NCBI RefSeq assembly: GCF_004210375.1
Contig: NC_134830.1
Location: 67,000,326 to 67,064,325, forward strand
Length of the DNA: 64,000 bases
DNA from: Tachypleus tridentatus
Lineage: Eukaryota > Arthropoda > Merostomata > Xiphosura > Limulidae
Direction of reading: 5' to 3'
This document shows positions 1 to 12,800 of the stretch, piece after piece (positions within the stretch are counted from its first letter, which is position 1; each line of letters begins with the position of its first letter). Below the pieces are notes generated by a model that saw nothing but the letters and a program-made list of their open reading frames with translations, made no database searches and was not told the DNA's origin. The translations under genes were made by a program, and so were the position numbers.

Positions 1-1306
1 AGGAAGACATCTGCACTAAAGGTTTGTCTGAGAGAGAACGTAGTATTAAAAAATGAGATACAACAAGTGTTACAGATGTTGAAGATTGCTGCTCAGAATC
101 TTCAAGATGTGGTCATTTACCTATGGACTGTTTTTTTCACTATTTTATTTGGAGGATCCATAATAAAAAGTAATATTTTGGTGCCCGCTGACCCCATCAC
201 CATGGAGCCCTATGAAGAAATGCACTACAATGCCAAACAAGGACACTGAAGCAATGTGGGGATTTCATAAGCACTATACCCAAACACCAGCATCAGATAC
301 AATGTCCACAACACCTGTTGAGAACATCCAACACTAGTACTTGGTTGACCCTCGCCTAAGTGGACCAGCTGATTGACCCCTCAACCACCAGGATCCTCTC
401 CTCCCCTTCATGTGTCACCACACTCAGCAAACACATGGGTGGATGTTTAGATCCCTGACAAGGTAAACTAAAAGAACAGAATCTTCCCTGGGAGGTCCCC
501 TCATCATGTACAGGAATTCACACCAAGGGAGCATCAAAAGGTTAGGTATATTCAATAAATGTACCTACACAATACAGCTAGGTGTAGTCCACAAACATGC
601 AAAAAGAAAACAAAAAGTAATAAAAAATAAGCTATTTTAAAACTTTGAAAATAAAGAGATTAAAAAGCAGCACAACCAAGAATATTCTATTTGCCTAAAC
701 CAGGAAATACTAATTTTTATAACAGTAAAAAAATGTGGTGCTATTTATTACTAATTATTTGTTTACTTGTTTGTTGAATTTCATGCTATCTGCACCAGCT
801 GTCCCTGATTTAGAAGCAACAGATTACAGAGAAGGCAAAAGTCAACATAATTCAACTTTTTTATCAAAATGGGACTCACTATCACATTATAGCCACCCAA
901 AAAATTAAATATTTCAAACATTTTTTAACAGATTCAGTTTTTAAATATGTATAAGAAAATCTAGACATATTTATAGCTGTTTACAAATAAATCAGATGTT
1001 TCTAAAATAAACCCAAAAAGGTTTGAGAAATTTTACAGGTAGAGATACAAAAATCTTATATTGTGTCTACTGAAATTCAAGGGGGTTAAAAAAATAAAAG
1101 TATACAACATCAACGTTATTCCAAAAGCTCTAATGAAATGTATACTTTCTGTGAGATTTTTGACAAGTGAACTTCATTTGGAAGCAACATAGTTTCTGTT
1201 CTAATCCTATAGTACTTAAAATTTGTTTGTCATGTGTGCAACAGTGTTTGAAACGTTTATAAAAGTATAATACATCCATTACCAAAATTTTAGTCATCAA
1301 ACCCAC
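1..1306. other. Left edge, intron/flank of IP6K with an unclassified richer-GC block
   Basis: Bases 1 to about 550 are less AT-rich than their surroundings and contain only short open frames, none of which I recognise; the block may be an old repeat. From 550 to 1306 the sequence is AT-rich and unstructured. No C-terminal IP6K exon (for example the YYGR motif) was found here. Confidence 0.4.
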
Positions 1307-1482
1307 CTGCATTCCACATACTCGGACACCTAATGCCGAAGAAGTACTTGACGCACATTTAGCTATTTGTTTGTGTCTTTTTTCTTCTGATGCATCATCA
1401 CCATGTTGCCTTGTGCCCATCTTGAGATCTAAAATGCAAGGTCTGCGGAAGTGGTAAGTGACATTTTCTAACAGCAAGAAAT
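1307..1482 (-). CDS. IP6K: IP6K exon with catalytic PxxxDxKxG motif
   Basis: Read on the minus strand, a pyrimidine-rich acceptor (ttaattcttgctttag) precedes AT TTC TTG CTG, and the exon runs 58 codons to GGA ATG CAG followed by donor GTGGGT. It encodes [15 protein letters not shown], then [19 protein letters not shown] and ends [10 protein letters not shown] and K of DLKMG are the nucleotide/inositol-binding residues of the family. Entry phase needs one base from the upstream exon; exit is phase 0. An internal AG at the HFR codons could be misread as the acceptor, but homology upstream of it (LLLENV) argues for this start. Confidence 0.9.
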
Positions 1483-3677
1483 CTAAAGCAAGAATTAAGG
1501 CTTAAAAAAGTATGTAATCATTTTTCAGTAAAGCATGAATATTAAGCTACATTAAACTATGTTAACATTTTGTTTTTTAAACAAGTTTAAATGATGATAA
1601 AGACTAAAAATTATATACAACTACTAGCTTAAGTCTTTACCTAACATTCCATACAATAGTTTTTAAAGAGCATATATGTGCACACATACACGCATGTGTC
1701 CACAAAAAATGTTACACTGTTAAACAGTTTTATGTCATCAACAGGTGGTTCTCAATTTAATTGTTAATTTTTTTAGAAATACTATTATGTATATGTGGTT
1801 ATTATCTCAACAAATTTCATGTTAATTTTATATTTTTGTATTTGGCTTAATATGTGTTTCTTTTATAATATTTACGTTATTGAATATTTAAGTAGAGAAA
1901 CATCATTTGCATGAATTGTTTTGAAATGTTACACATCTTGCTTTAACCTACATTTAAGGCTGTATATATATATATAATGTACTTTAGTCATGCTGAACCA
2001 CCTAACACACCTATCCTAATACTTTATTCAATGAACTGAGTAACTGCATACTAAACTGCATTCACAATGAAAAAATCATCCCTATAAGAATAACATTAAT
2101 GAAGTAATCATAATGTATAAAACTAAATGTTGTTTTACTCTACATGAGAAAGTTCTATGAAACTTTTATATTGTCTTTATAAATGGTAAGTTACAAATAC
2201 AATACTTTAACTCACAAAAGCCTATACAAATTTAACAGTTAAGTAAAATTATTACATTCTGTCTCCACAGAATATAAATAGATACAAAGATCCATAATCC
2301 CAAGATTCTAACTAATATAACTTACTTTACTTAAACATTTATACAATTCATAAACCACATAAAATATAGTTCAAGCTAAATTAAGTTTCTTAATACAACA
2401 CAAAACACATAATGATATCCTCATATCATGGTTTCAATATGTTTTGGCTAAATATAGCTTAATTTAGTCTGAAAGTTAATAAACAATGCTGGCTTAAATC
2501 ACCTGTATAATTAAGTAAATAAAGTTATATAATCACAGTCATAAAATGTCAGCTTGGAATGACATCAAACATATATTTGGAACAGCCAGGTAATAACAGC
2601 TTGAAATACTTTTAGAATAGACAAAAAAAAGGGTTTATAAAACACAGTTCACTTATTCTGCCTTGCTGGAAAAAATTTTTTTAAAGCTGAATTAATGGAA
2701 TTTATTACACAACAGTCACAAACCATGAACTCTGACTTCAACACTAAATACAATTAGTCTTAACATAGAGGTAAAACTTTTTTTTTTTCTTTTTTACAGT
2801 AAATCACTTTTATGTTCATTTCTATAAAAAAAATTAATTCCATAATTATTTTATCAGCTACAATCTTGAGAATGGTGCCATAGTTACCTTGTTTACTGAC
2901 TGAATTATGGTTGAGCAATTATAACTACATCACACTTGTTCAAACAGTTTGAATATAAATACATACATACATAAACACGCATGCACATGCACACGTGTGG
3001 CATGCCAAACTGAAGAATACCTAATGTAATTGTTAGTTTGTTAACATACAAGCCTGAAATGAAAATATAATTTGATTACAGATGCAAAAGTGGAATAGCA
3101 GTTGACCCTGATATAGTATGATTACAATAATATAAACAAGGAAAACTTATGTTTCAATAGGCATGAAAAGTAAGCTAGTTATGGTAATATATTATAACAA
3201 TACTCACATTTTATCTGTCTTAAAATTTGTGCATACTTCATTTCAACAAAAATAAACAAAAGACAGATATAAAGATACTTTTGTAGACTTTTTTGTTCAA
3301 TAACATATTAAAAGCTTTACAAAGTTCTTAAAAATGTTTAGCATTGGGTCAAAGAATAAAATTCTAATTAATTTACTGATAGTATTAAGTACAGTACAGT
3401 TTAGTCCTACCTAAGGTAAAAACATACACAAGCTACAGTGTTGATCTATCCCTTTATCTAGTATAGGCCGTACTCAATAAAGGCTTAACTAATGTTAGAC
3501 CTCATACAAGTGGACTTTAAGATTTCAGTGTTTGAGTAGATTTATTTTGCATTATTTCAGAAATCCTTTACTTAAATAAGTACTATTACAATAAAATATA
3601 CTAATTGGACCACACGTTTGCAAGTCTCTGCTAATTTTGAAAGAAATTTATTTATTTACAAATATAAAAGAGAAGTA

Positions 3678-3737
<60 letters not shown>

Positions 3738-6700
3738 ACATGCAAATATACAACTTCATTTTTGAAAGGAATTCTTATGCAAATAATAAAAGACAGTCAT
3801 TTTTCTCTATAGCAAAAGAGGATACGTTTCTGATTTAAAGTGTAACCATGCGTTTTATGATCTGCCCAATAATGAGGATAGGAATCCTGGAGAAGTGTCA
3901 CTTCATCTTCACAATTATAAACTTTTACCCTGGAAGAAAATGTAAGCAGTCTTATGAATACAATCAGAAACATGAAATATACCTACTCAAATCTAACATT
4001 CTTAAACAACTTCTGTTTCTCCAGATACCACAACTAGAAATATACTTTTTTTTTTTTCAAGGCTACAAAGACCAATTTTCAGAGTATTGTTCCTTCTACA
4101 TCAAGTTAAGCATCACACATATTCATATGCTTTATCACATTTTTCATTTACTGCATTATATATAATTTACCAAGACTAGCAAATCCATACCAGAAGTAAA
4201 CATCACAATCATAACAATTGCATTATTTTCCAATAATTATATATTCACTTCAAAATAACAAAAGCATTGCCATGATCTGTTCATCATCTTTTAAGTTCAC
4301 TGAATAGCTAATGAGCTTCAGCAAAAACATTTATATGAATTTCTTTTTTTTTTTATTAACAGAATAAAAATTTTCTTCATTGTAAATACACACACACAAA
4401 TCATTACTTAATTCTAATACTTTTTAATAAATGTAATGATCTTTACAGCATAAAATAGCATAGTTAAATTATTTTTCACATGGTTTGTTTTAAGTACTCA
4501 AAGCTAAACAAGGGCTATCTGCCCTCACTGATACCTAATTTTCAAATGCAGACCAAATACAAAACATTTAATCAGCAGTAAGCACACACAAGAACTCCTT
4601 GGTTTCGGAAAACAAATAATTGGTGAAGAAATGGGCTTGGTCAAAAATAGTGTAAAAAAGTATAACTGATAGTGTAGACCTAGTTTATGAGTACAAGTTC
4701 TAGTTTTCCATGGTTTTCATGGTTACTTTACTGCTTCAGTACTGGTCAACTCTTTCAGTCCAGTTTTATACTATTTTTGTGATTAATTAACTACTTCAAT
4801 AGGGCAGAGATAAATAAAAATAATCCATAAAAGTGAAACACATTAGAACTTGCCAGATACATAAAATAAAACTTTATGATCAATAATATTTTTAAAATTT
4901 AATTTTCCTTCTATTCTATCACATTTCTAATAGTTATTTTCATTCATGGGACCCACAGAGAGATTTTTAGTTATTCTTTGCTGGGTTTTTGTTTTGTTTG
5001 AGGGTGGGTAAATGCACACAGGGGATCAACCTTTACTGTGTAAGTCAACAAGGTACGATATGTGCACTTTTTTGGGAAAGGTAATGAGGGTAAATGCCCA
5101 CCCCTGCCCTTCCTATGAGCACCCATACTTTTATTGTATTTAATATTAATTTTTTTTACAAGATCATGAACCTCCTCAGATCAAAGCTAAAATTTAACCT
5201 GGTATTGTTCTTGATAACAGCTAATTAAAATCTCAATGTATTTCTGATAGGTACAAACCTCTTCTCACATAAAAGCTATTCTCATGCTGCCCTCTATGTA
5301 AAATTTTTCACATGCCACAAGCCTTGAGCTCCCATGTACCCCAAAATCAAAATGATTCAATTGCATTTCACATACAAATCATCATGTGACAACCCTCCAC
5401 CAACAGAAGTGAGAGACCCAAATGTAATTCCCTCTGTTAGATTCTACCAAACTATTACTTCATGTTTTGACAAAAAATGAAAGCACAGGTTTCAAAAGAG
5501 GAGGAAGGATGAGAAGTTTGAGTGGAGGTATGTATCTATCAGAAATACAGGAAATTTATAACTTCAGATATAGTACATTACCTTCACTCAAATAAATAGC
5601 TAGAATCCCACACTGAATAGGTGGAGGGACCAGAGTGAGGGAAAGAAAGAAGCATCCAAATGACACCATAAAAGAGTAGATCCTAGTAGCAGATTATCAT
5701 ACCAGGGAGATTGTATCACTTACGTGCCAGATATACTCTTTTGCCCAGTATGGAAATAGATGACAGAGACATGGATGGAAATTAAGAACACCCAAAAGGG
5801 AAGAGAATAATAGTTGGATAGAAACCTGAACCACACAACGTTGGAATCAATCCTATATGATACATCAATACAAGTGAGAGTGAAACAATATGCCTCTAGG
5901 TGTAGAGTGTGTATGTTTTTTATAGCAAATCCACATTGGGCTATCTGCTGTGTCCACTGAGGGAAAGTGAGCCCCTGATTTTAGCATTGTAAATCCAAAG
6001 ACTTACCACTGTCTCAGTGAGGGACAAGTGTAGAGTGACTAAGGTATGATGGACTGTACATAGCAAGTCCACTGTGTCCAAAACCCTGCCTCTCGGAACT
6101 GACATCCACATGTGGGTAGGATGAAGATCATACTGTCAGTAAGTCAATCACCATTCAAAACCCAGCCATCAGGAACTGACATCCACAGGGAAAGAAGGGA
6201 CAAAAGACAATTATACTGTCTTCACTTCAAATTTAGTAGACCAGAGGTAATTTCGAACCCTGTGATTTATGAACAGTACACATGATAGCAATCTGATAAA
6301 CTGTTTGATCAATCTGAGAACCTGATACCTGAATGATTGGCAAAAGATGTCTCTGGAATATAAATTATCTCACTCAAAACCAATCCAACAGGAACAGTGC
6401 AATAACAGCCTTAGTATAAGAAAATCATTGATGGACATTGTAAGAGCAAAACCACTGTGATCCACAACACAGGTGGAGGGAACAAGAGTATAAATAACTG
6501 AGGAAACAAAGAAACCTGTTATATGTGTGTGAAGACTTATGTTGATTGGTTCAACTCTGAATCCAACAATCCAGCCATTGGAAATGACATCCATGTGGAG
6601 GGTAGAATGAGAAATCCCAGCTGTAGGGAGGACAGCAGTTTTAACAGCCCACTCCAAAGCTACAACATCCCTTCAAATAACCTGTACAGAGACAAAGCAC

Positions 6701-9700
6701 CAGATTAGATGATATCTCACCTACACTACCAGATTACCACTGCCCTACTCTCAACTGAATGGTTTTACCATTATTTGTATCACATATCATTATCACACTC
6801 AGAAGGATCCTTCCATAATCCACCACCCCATTGGCCCAGAATTGGAAAGTGATAACGATTCCCATACTTCATTGAAAAAAAAGGGTGGGGAAGAAAATGT
6901 GGTAGATAATTCAAAGAAATGACAACACCAGAGACAGTGCAGCTGAAAACCACATAAACCTTATTTTGAAAAGCAGACCACACCTGATTTATTCAATCTC
7001 AGGAATGGCAAAGATGAGCAGCTATCCTCTTCTGCTTTGCACATAAAGTTCACAAATTAATGAAGTCCAGAAAAGGCATATGAATGAAGCAAATATATCA
7101 TGAAGAAAACCTATAATCAATCTTGTGGAACATGGTAATGTACCATACTGGAATATTCTTTTTTGTGTTATTATGTTAATACTGAAGTAGCTTAAATAAG
7201 TGATGGCAATAAGTGTAACTTACCATCTCTTCTTGCTGTTAGCAAGTAAACATTTCTGTTCAATATTTTCTTACATTTTATTCAATGAAAAAGTTACCTA
7301 AATATTGGATAAAGCAGCAATATCAGATCTGTTGACAGTCAAAACAATAAAATTTAAGGCTGGTTTTAGTAGAACATTTCCACATCCTACAACAAGACAA
7401 TAATGTAAAAACTGATTAACTCAAAAACAAACATTCTAAAATATTCCAAGTTTTTTAAAGATTTTAGGCTTAGTGTGATTAACCATATAAAGCTATCAGC
7501 TGTTCAAGGTTTTGTTAAGTAATAAACCAATGTAGTTTTATTTACTGACTTTATTAGTAGTTTTAATAAAGTATTATTACTTACTTTATTAGTAGTTATA
7601 ATAAAGTATAATCACTTACTTATATTTCTCTTGAGCATTCCATTTACATTGTCTACTGACTTCTCTCTGCTTATGATTACATGAATCTTTGGTTGATATG
7701 TCTTCATGTTTTGTTGAGTGGACTATGACAGATCTGTTGTCCAGTTCACTAACTTGAATAACACCTAAAAAAAAAAAAAAAAATACTGAAAATCAACCAT
7801 TACTTTAGTATGATCATTCAAAAAAAAAAAAAACAATTCAAGTGATTTCAATTTTTATGATAAACTTCATAAATAAATTGTAAAAAACAGTACAATAAAT
7901 AAACCTGTAGCCCACATACATGCAATAATAAGACAGATTCAAGTGTGGTATTTTCACATAACACTGACTTTATACAAGACAAGACTGGTCCATAGATTAA
8001 TGAGGAATTCATTAAGATACTTACTCTAAATAAATTTTTATTAACTGATTGAGTTGGAGCAAAACAAAGAAATATTAAACACTACTGTACAATCATTATA
8101 AACAATCTTTATTCAATCGAACACTATGAAAATGCATTTTACTTATCACAGCAGACAGTCACCATTACTAGAGATTTATAGGTTTGAAATAGCAGATGAA
8201 TTTATACATAAAACTAACTCTTAAGATCACATTCCATACTGAATAAGTCTCACATTACTTATGTAACTTGTTAATGTCAGACTCATTCAGGATGAACAGT
8301 GTTACCCATGTGACTTATTCCCAATGAAACAAAATCATTAACTCAAGATACTGCCATTGAAAAAGACAAATGTCTTCACACATTACAGGTGAACCTTGTA
8401 ACTTTCTTTACCACAGGATGACAAAGTGCTACTCTAGATGAATGACATAAAACAAGTTGCTAGACCACCAATAAATTAATTTCCTGCTTCATCAAAATAA
8501 TGTGGAAACAGAAGATACCTGCACAATTTTGCAATAGAGGTCACAATTTTCCCATTTCACCTCCATTTTCTGTCCTGGAGAGCCTTATCCTTCTCCATTC
8601 TCAGGGTGCAGATATGACATCATGAATAAGACACAAATGGATCTAATGCACTAATGCCATCTATATAAATATAATAGTACTGTCTGTTGTATGTCTATGT
8701 AAATACTTCACAAGGTGTGGACAGATCTTCATCAAAATTGGTATGGAGGTTAATTACATCCATGGAGAAATTTTCTATTTTTGCATTTTGTAGTATTTTT
8801 TGTTATGAATGTTTCTTTACCACCACTTCATCCTTGTTGGTGGATCTTCACCAAATTTGGCATGAAAGTGTATTGGGTCCATGAGGAGATACATACAAAT
8901 TTATGATTTCACATTGTGTTTTGCTGTTTTCATGGGAATTTTGGTGTTTTTTTTATAACATATATAGAAAACAACTTTTCATGTCTTAAGATAACCTTTC
9001 ATTAATAATGAATTTAAATATCTTCCATCCATGATACGAGTACCCCAGCTAGTAATAATAATACACTGGTACACTAATATTCTACACACTCATAAATATA
9101 TTTATAGAGGTTCAACACACACACTAAATTTATAACATAAAAAGTTAATGCTAAAAGTATTCAACAGAAAAATATTTTGTTACACATACATACAATATTA
9201 TTTCTCTGATCCAAATATTTATCAAACTACATATGCATAAACATTTCAAACCACAGTCGCTGAAATATTTTAAGCACTATAGAGTGATAAAGTTATATGA
9301 AATTTATAAAGATGTACTGTGCTGTTTTTTTGTTACACATTTTCTTAAACATACATATATATAATGCTAATTAATTACACAATGTACTTGAATAGTTTTT
9401 AACTATTAAAAGTAGATTTACGCATACCAAAACCTTCACTGACCTTTGTAACGAGGTATAAAATGTTTCAATTCTCTTGGAACATTAAGATAGAAATGAA
9501 GTTCACGTTGAATCAGAGGTTTACACAAAGTGTCAGGTTCCAAAAGCAGCATCTGTGAATGACCTCCAACTTGGTGGTTGAAAGGATACATCTCCCTGAC
9601 TGGATCTTTGGATGTTCCATGTGTTTCTATCACTGCTGATGCACAATCTTGTAAGCTATTATCTCCCATTTTTTTCTCTCTCTCATGATATAGTCAAAGA

Positions 9701-9853
9701 TTACAATCACACAAGACGAAATCTTGGGCTTTGTACAGGACAACTTTTATATCTTTGCATTTTTCTCTTTTCCTCATGTAGTTCTAATGATATAAGATTA
9801 GTAGCTCTGCCTGAGTTCACATTATAATACACTTCATCAGAAAAATTTGAAAG
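1307..9853 (-). CDS. IP6K: Inositol hexakisphosphate kinase, partial gene (5' portion; 3' end off the left edge)
   Basis: IP6Ks are soluble kinases that phosphorylate InsP6 to the inositol pyrophosphate InsP7. Seen: three minus-strand exons. The N-terminal exon ends in RYKG and contains [10 protein letters not shown] and CKPLIQRE, matching the IP6K start region. The third has [11 protein letters not shown], the inositol-phosphate-kinase signature PxxxDxKxG as PCILDLKMG, then [12 protein letters not shown] and LGVRVCGMQ, all near-identical to animal IP6K1/2/3. The C-terminal catalytic lobe is not in the window. The linker between exon 2 and exon 3 is shorter than in vertebrate IP6Ks and lacks the usual NPW...CH stretch, so a middle exon may have been missed or lost. 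The 7620-7764 exon's strong donor leaves phase 2 whereas the 1482 exon needs phase 1, which also points to a missing exon or an alternative donor. Paralogue number cannot be assigned; invertebrates usually have one IP6K. Confidence 0.9.
1483..5239. other. AT-rich IP6K intron
   Basis: I see no exon, RNA gene or classified repeat apart from the TG microsatellite annotated separately and short A/T runs. A missing linker exon of IP6K could be hidden here, but none could be supported. Confidence 0.5.
3681..3736. repeat. (TG)28 microsatellite
   Basis: Uninterrupted TG dinucleotides for 56 bases inside the IP6K intron. The apparent poly-Cys/Val reading frame across it is an artefact. Confidence 0.99.
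5240..7150. repeat. Dispersed repeat family 1, copy a
   Basis: From tttctgataggtac (about 5240) this segment aligns colinearly with 49361-50890: the same order of landmarks (CATCATGTGA, TTTTGACAAAAAATG against TTTTGGCAGAAAATG, GGGAACTGAC..., TTTGTATCA.ATATCATTATCAC). It contains internal short repeats of the type CAGGAACTGACATCCACA near 6095, 6170 and 6575. Compared with copy b it carries a SINE at 5910-6028 and about 220 extra bases between 6880 and 7100. No intact reading frame. Copy b lies next to a probable DIRS-like relic, so this may be the terminal part of that element. Confidence 0.75.
5910..6028 (-). mobile_element. SINE family B copy inserted in repeat family 1
   Basis: It contains the family-B signature on the minus strand (tatagcaaa.ccaca...gggctatctgctg.gtccac, cccctgattttagc, cttaccactgt). 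It is flanked by a perfect 9-bp duplication TGTAGAGTG (5901-5909 and 6029-6037). The paralogous repeat at about 49950 has a single version of this site and no SINE, so the insertion is directly visible. Confidence 0.85.
7541..7617. repeat. Two-copy tandem repeat beside an IP6K exon
   Basis: An approximately 38-bp unit (ttactttattagtag then aataaagtat and a short tail) occurs twice with a few changes, ending directly at the donor site of the 7620-7764 exon. Confidence 0.7.
7620..7764 (-). CDS. IP6K: IP6K second coding exon (linker)
   Basis: A very long polypyrimidine tract ending ...tttttttag precedes GT GTT ATT CAA GTT. Joined to the terminal G of the upstream exon it reads [12 protein letters not shown], aligning with YKGVVSV of animal IP6Ks. 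The rest is a hydrophilic, low-conservation linker. The exon ends at TATAA|GTAAGTG, a strong donor leaving two bases. A second donor 28 bases earlier (CAAT|GTAAAT, exon end 7648) leaves one base and would join in frame to the exon at 1482. The choice is not settled by sequence alone. Confidence 0.75.
8660..9052. mobile_element. Helitron-like non-autonomous element, copy a
   Basis: It starts TCTATATAAATAT after an A and ends CCCCAGCTAG before a T, the A|TC...CTAG|T arrangement typical of Helitrons. Internally it matches 15092-15460 over nearly its whole length (TAATAG.ACTGTCT, AAATTGGTATGGAGGTT, GAGATACATACAAATTT, AGATAACCTTTCATTAAT). It has no coding capacity. A 3' subterminal hairpin, expected for Helitrons, is not convincing by eye, so the class is tentative; repeat status is secure. 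Confidence 0.6.
9444..9853 (-). CDS. IP6K: IP6K first coding exon with 5' UTR
   Basis: The start ATG is at 9669 and coding runs to AAA G|GTCAGT at 9444, giving 75 codons plus one base: [13 protein letters not shown]..., then [18 protein letters not shown] and [16 protein letters not shown], ending RYKG. This aligns with the conserved IP6K N-terminus (HQVGGHSSM...CKPLISREQRFYE). Upstream of the ATG there is no acceptor until ttctttctatttccttgcag at 9854, so the exon probably carries about 184 bases of 5' UTR. That leader holds several upstream ATGs and a 47-codon open stretch ending in TGA just before the start, which could lower translation. A first non-coding exon and promoter must lie further right and were not identified. 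Confidence 0.85.
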
Positions 9854-12800
9854 CTGCAAGGAAATAGAAAGAACAGATTTATTTTATTTCAACAATACAA
9901 AGTTTAAAGAACAATAAAATATGATTCTATACTATCTCTCTCAATGTTGGTTATACCAGACCATAAAGAATTTTTAGTTGCAAAGAGTTCCATATTTTTG
10001 CTTGAAGAAAAAGGCTTTGTTCTTCATGAAAGTACAACCAAATTACAAAGTCTTTCATCATTAGATAACTCCTCAAAAGAAGGCATTTTGCTAATGGTTG
10101 GGTGACTTTGCTTGTCCAACAGAAAAATATTTCAAGAAAATGGTTTAGAAAATAAATAAACAACACATGACCATATTATGCTGCAAAAAACTCACTACTG
10201 TAACAAATTTACAGATTAATAACAATTATGCATGATTTACACATCCATGTAAGAAAAGTCTTGCTAACACACACAAAGTGATACACAAAAGGATTTTTCA
10301 AACTTAATAAATTTACTTATTCTAAGTCTGTAAAACAAAATCCTAACAACTATTAAATACAAATGTCAATTCTTATGAATTTTATGACTTTTAAGATACA
10401 ACAGAGCTGCATACACACACACATCTTCCAAGAGATACTACCCCAAACTTCTGGGAGCTCATAGCTTACAGCCTGTAGCAACACTTTCATTTTGATGGGC
10501 AGCCATGACCATCTGTAAATGTTATAAAGTGAATATTCTTTACTGTCCTCCATCAGCAAATGAAATAAGGCCAACTATTTTGATGTGTTACAGAAGACAT
10601 TTATAAAGAATAATAACAATAAAATGTTATCATACTTACTATAAATACTCTTGTGTGTACTCTGACATATTTTCATTTCATGTCAACATTGTAACTATAA
10701 CTTTTGGTAACCCTACTATTCTGTTATGTGGAATTTGATAACTAATTAATATCACCATGTTCTTTAATTGATTGTATTCAATTAGTCATTTTTTTTCATA
10801 CAAATTAGACAGTTGGAATATTGAAACAAAAACAATAACTGGAAATACTAATTTTGATTAGTTAACTATTTTCATGAAATGCCATTAACTGATGTAATCA
10901 ATAACATAGTTAATGAATTATGTTATCAGGTTAACTGTTATCTCTTATTTATTTGCACAGTTCTTTCAATGATCTCTCAATCAGCCCAGTGATCCAATAT
11001 GCATGGACTAAATATTTGGCTATAGTATGGTATTGTTCACTGCAGACATCTTATAGAAATTATCCACAGAAAATGTAATGAAACTTTAGCAATTACCATA
11101 ATAAAGGTGTTAACTGAAAAAAATTATGTTACAAAAACTTTAACCACAATCTAGTTTTACCATCATCTCAAATTACTTTACATTTTGCAAGAGCAGCAAC
11201 ACATGTCACTTTGTTACTTATCACAAACATATTTTTCATAATATTCAAACCTCTTAGAAACTATAACTATAAATAAAATAACAACAGACACATTCAATTT
11301 TCAAACATAAAACATTGCTATAGGTAACTACCATATTTGCCAGTGGATAATACAATATTTTTTACTCTTAAAACAGTGCATAATTTTACTTGTCTCATAA
11401 GCAGGTTCAATGACAGAGATCCAGTGAGAACCCTCTAGTTAGTAGCATATTTAATCAAAACCACATTGTTCCTTTTACTTTTGTTTGCTTTTTTTAAGTA
11501 AGTGTTGACATTGTACTACCTAATGTGTTACAATAAAATATCTGTAATTGTATCATTTGTCTCAATTCTTAGTAACTAGAAGTTATTTATCTCACGTGCT
11601 AGTTAAAATTAATAGACATTTTTTATTTGAAATGTATTAAATCTCATCTGTCATACCAAAATATTGCTAATATTATAACAAAAAACATTTGTTTCCATAA
11701 CACACTAATTCTTGTGAACATGTTTTTATAACAGATCACTAAATCTTAAGGTTTAATACTTTCTGTAATAGAAAAGGAGTTCATCCATGATGACAACTTT
11801 ATAAAGTTGTTTTATCATGTACATGAATTAAGTTATGCTAGATTGTGCCATCTCTAGTGTTTGAAGAGCATTAAAAAAACACATGGTTTTACTGATTATC
11901 CCAGAGTGCAGGTTAGCATAGTTTAATAATTACTAATAAAATTTCTTTACAAAAGTAACATCCTAGACAATAATAATTCTCCTTTTCACTGAACCTCAAA
12001 GAAATGCATTTAATTTGCTCAGAAAATTCAAGGCTGTCTTATACATGGTGCAAATTTGGTATTACAATAAACATTATCTGAAATGTTCATAATATATGCT
12101 AATTACAATTATTTCTTGTTAATCACACTGTTTATTATATAAATGCCAAAGATAAATGACCAACCAGACAGGCAAAAATAACATAATGACTGATAAGAAG
12201 AGTCAACTATAGGACTGTGCAATATACAATGTAACAGTATTTCAAAATACTATAAATGTTTCAGTATCTTACCTTATCTAAACAGGTTTTCACAAATTTA
12301 AATGTGCAGATAATAAAGTACAAAAAAAGTTGGAATATGGGGCCTACATCATTGTAAAACTGGTAACCCAGGGAGGTCTATATCCTTATATACCCATATC
12401 CATCTAACAATAGGGAGAAAGCACCCCATCCCACAGTAGAACAAATGGCAGTTTATTTTGACCTATACATGTGTTTAAATTCCCAATAAAATGTTTTTAA
12501 TGTTCCAAATGTGTGGAAAAAATTTGAATTGCAAGTGTAAAATGATCTGATAACAATGATCCAATTCTGATGAAAGAACATTTTGATACATCACTGTTTT
12601 CAATGAAAGTCAAATCCTTCTGGTAAGATCTGTATCTCTTAATGAATGATTAATCCCTTCTATTCAATAATTCTTCCTACTATAATTTATGTGATTTTGT
12701 GATAGAGTAAAGAAACAGACCTTCACTCAGAACCACCAGTAAAAGAAAATACAGATGACTAGGAAATAAAGACTTGTTTGGAATCTGTAACCTAAGATAA

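Noticed and set aside
1307-1442. IP6K exon starting at the internal cgcag acceptor (1442)
   Set aside because: Family-conserved residues LLLENV..HF are encoded upstream of it, so the acceptor at 1483 is the real one.
3618-3812. Open frame with a long Cys-Val run
   Set aside because: It is the translated TG microsatellite.
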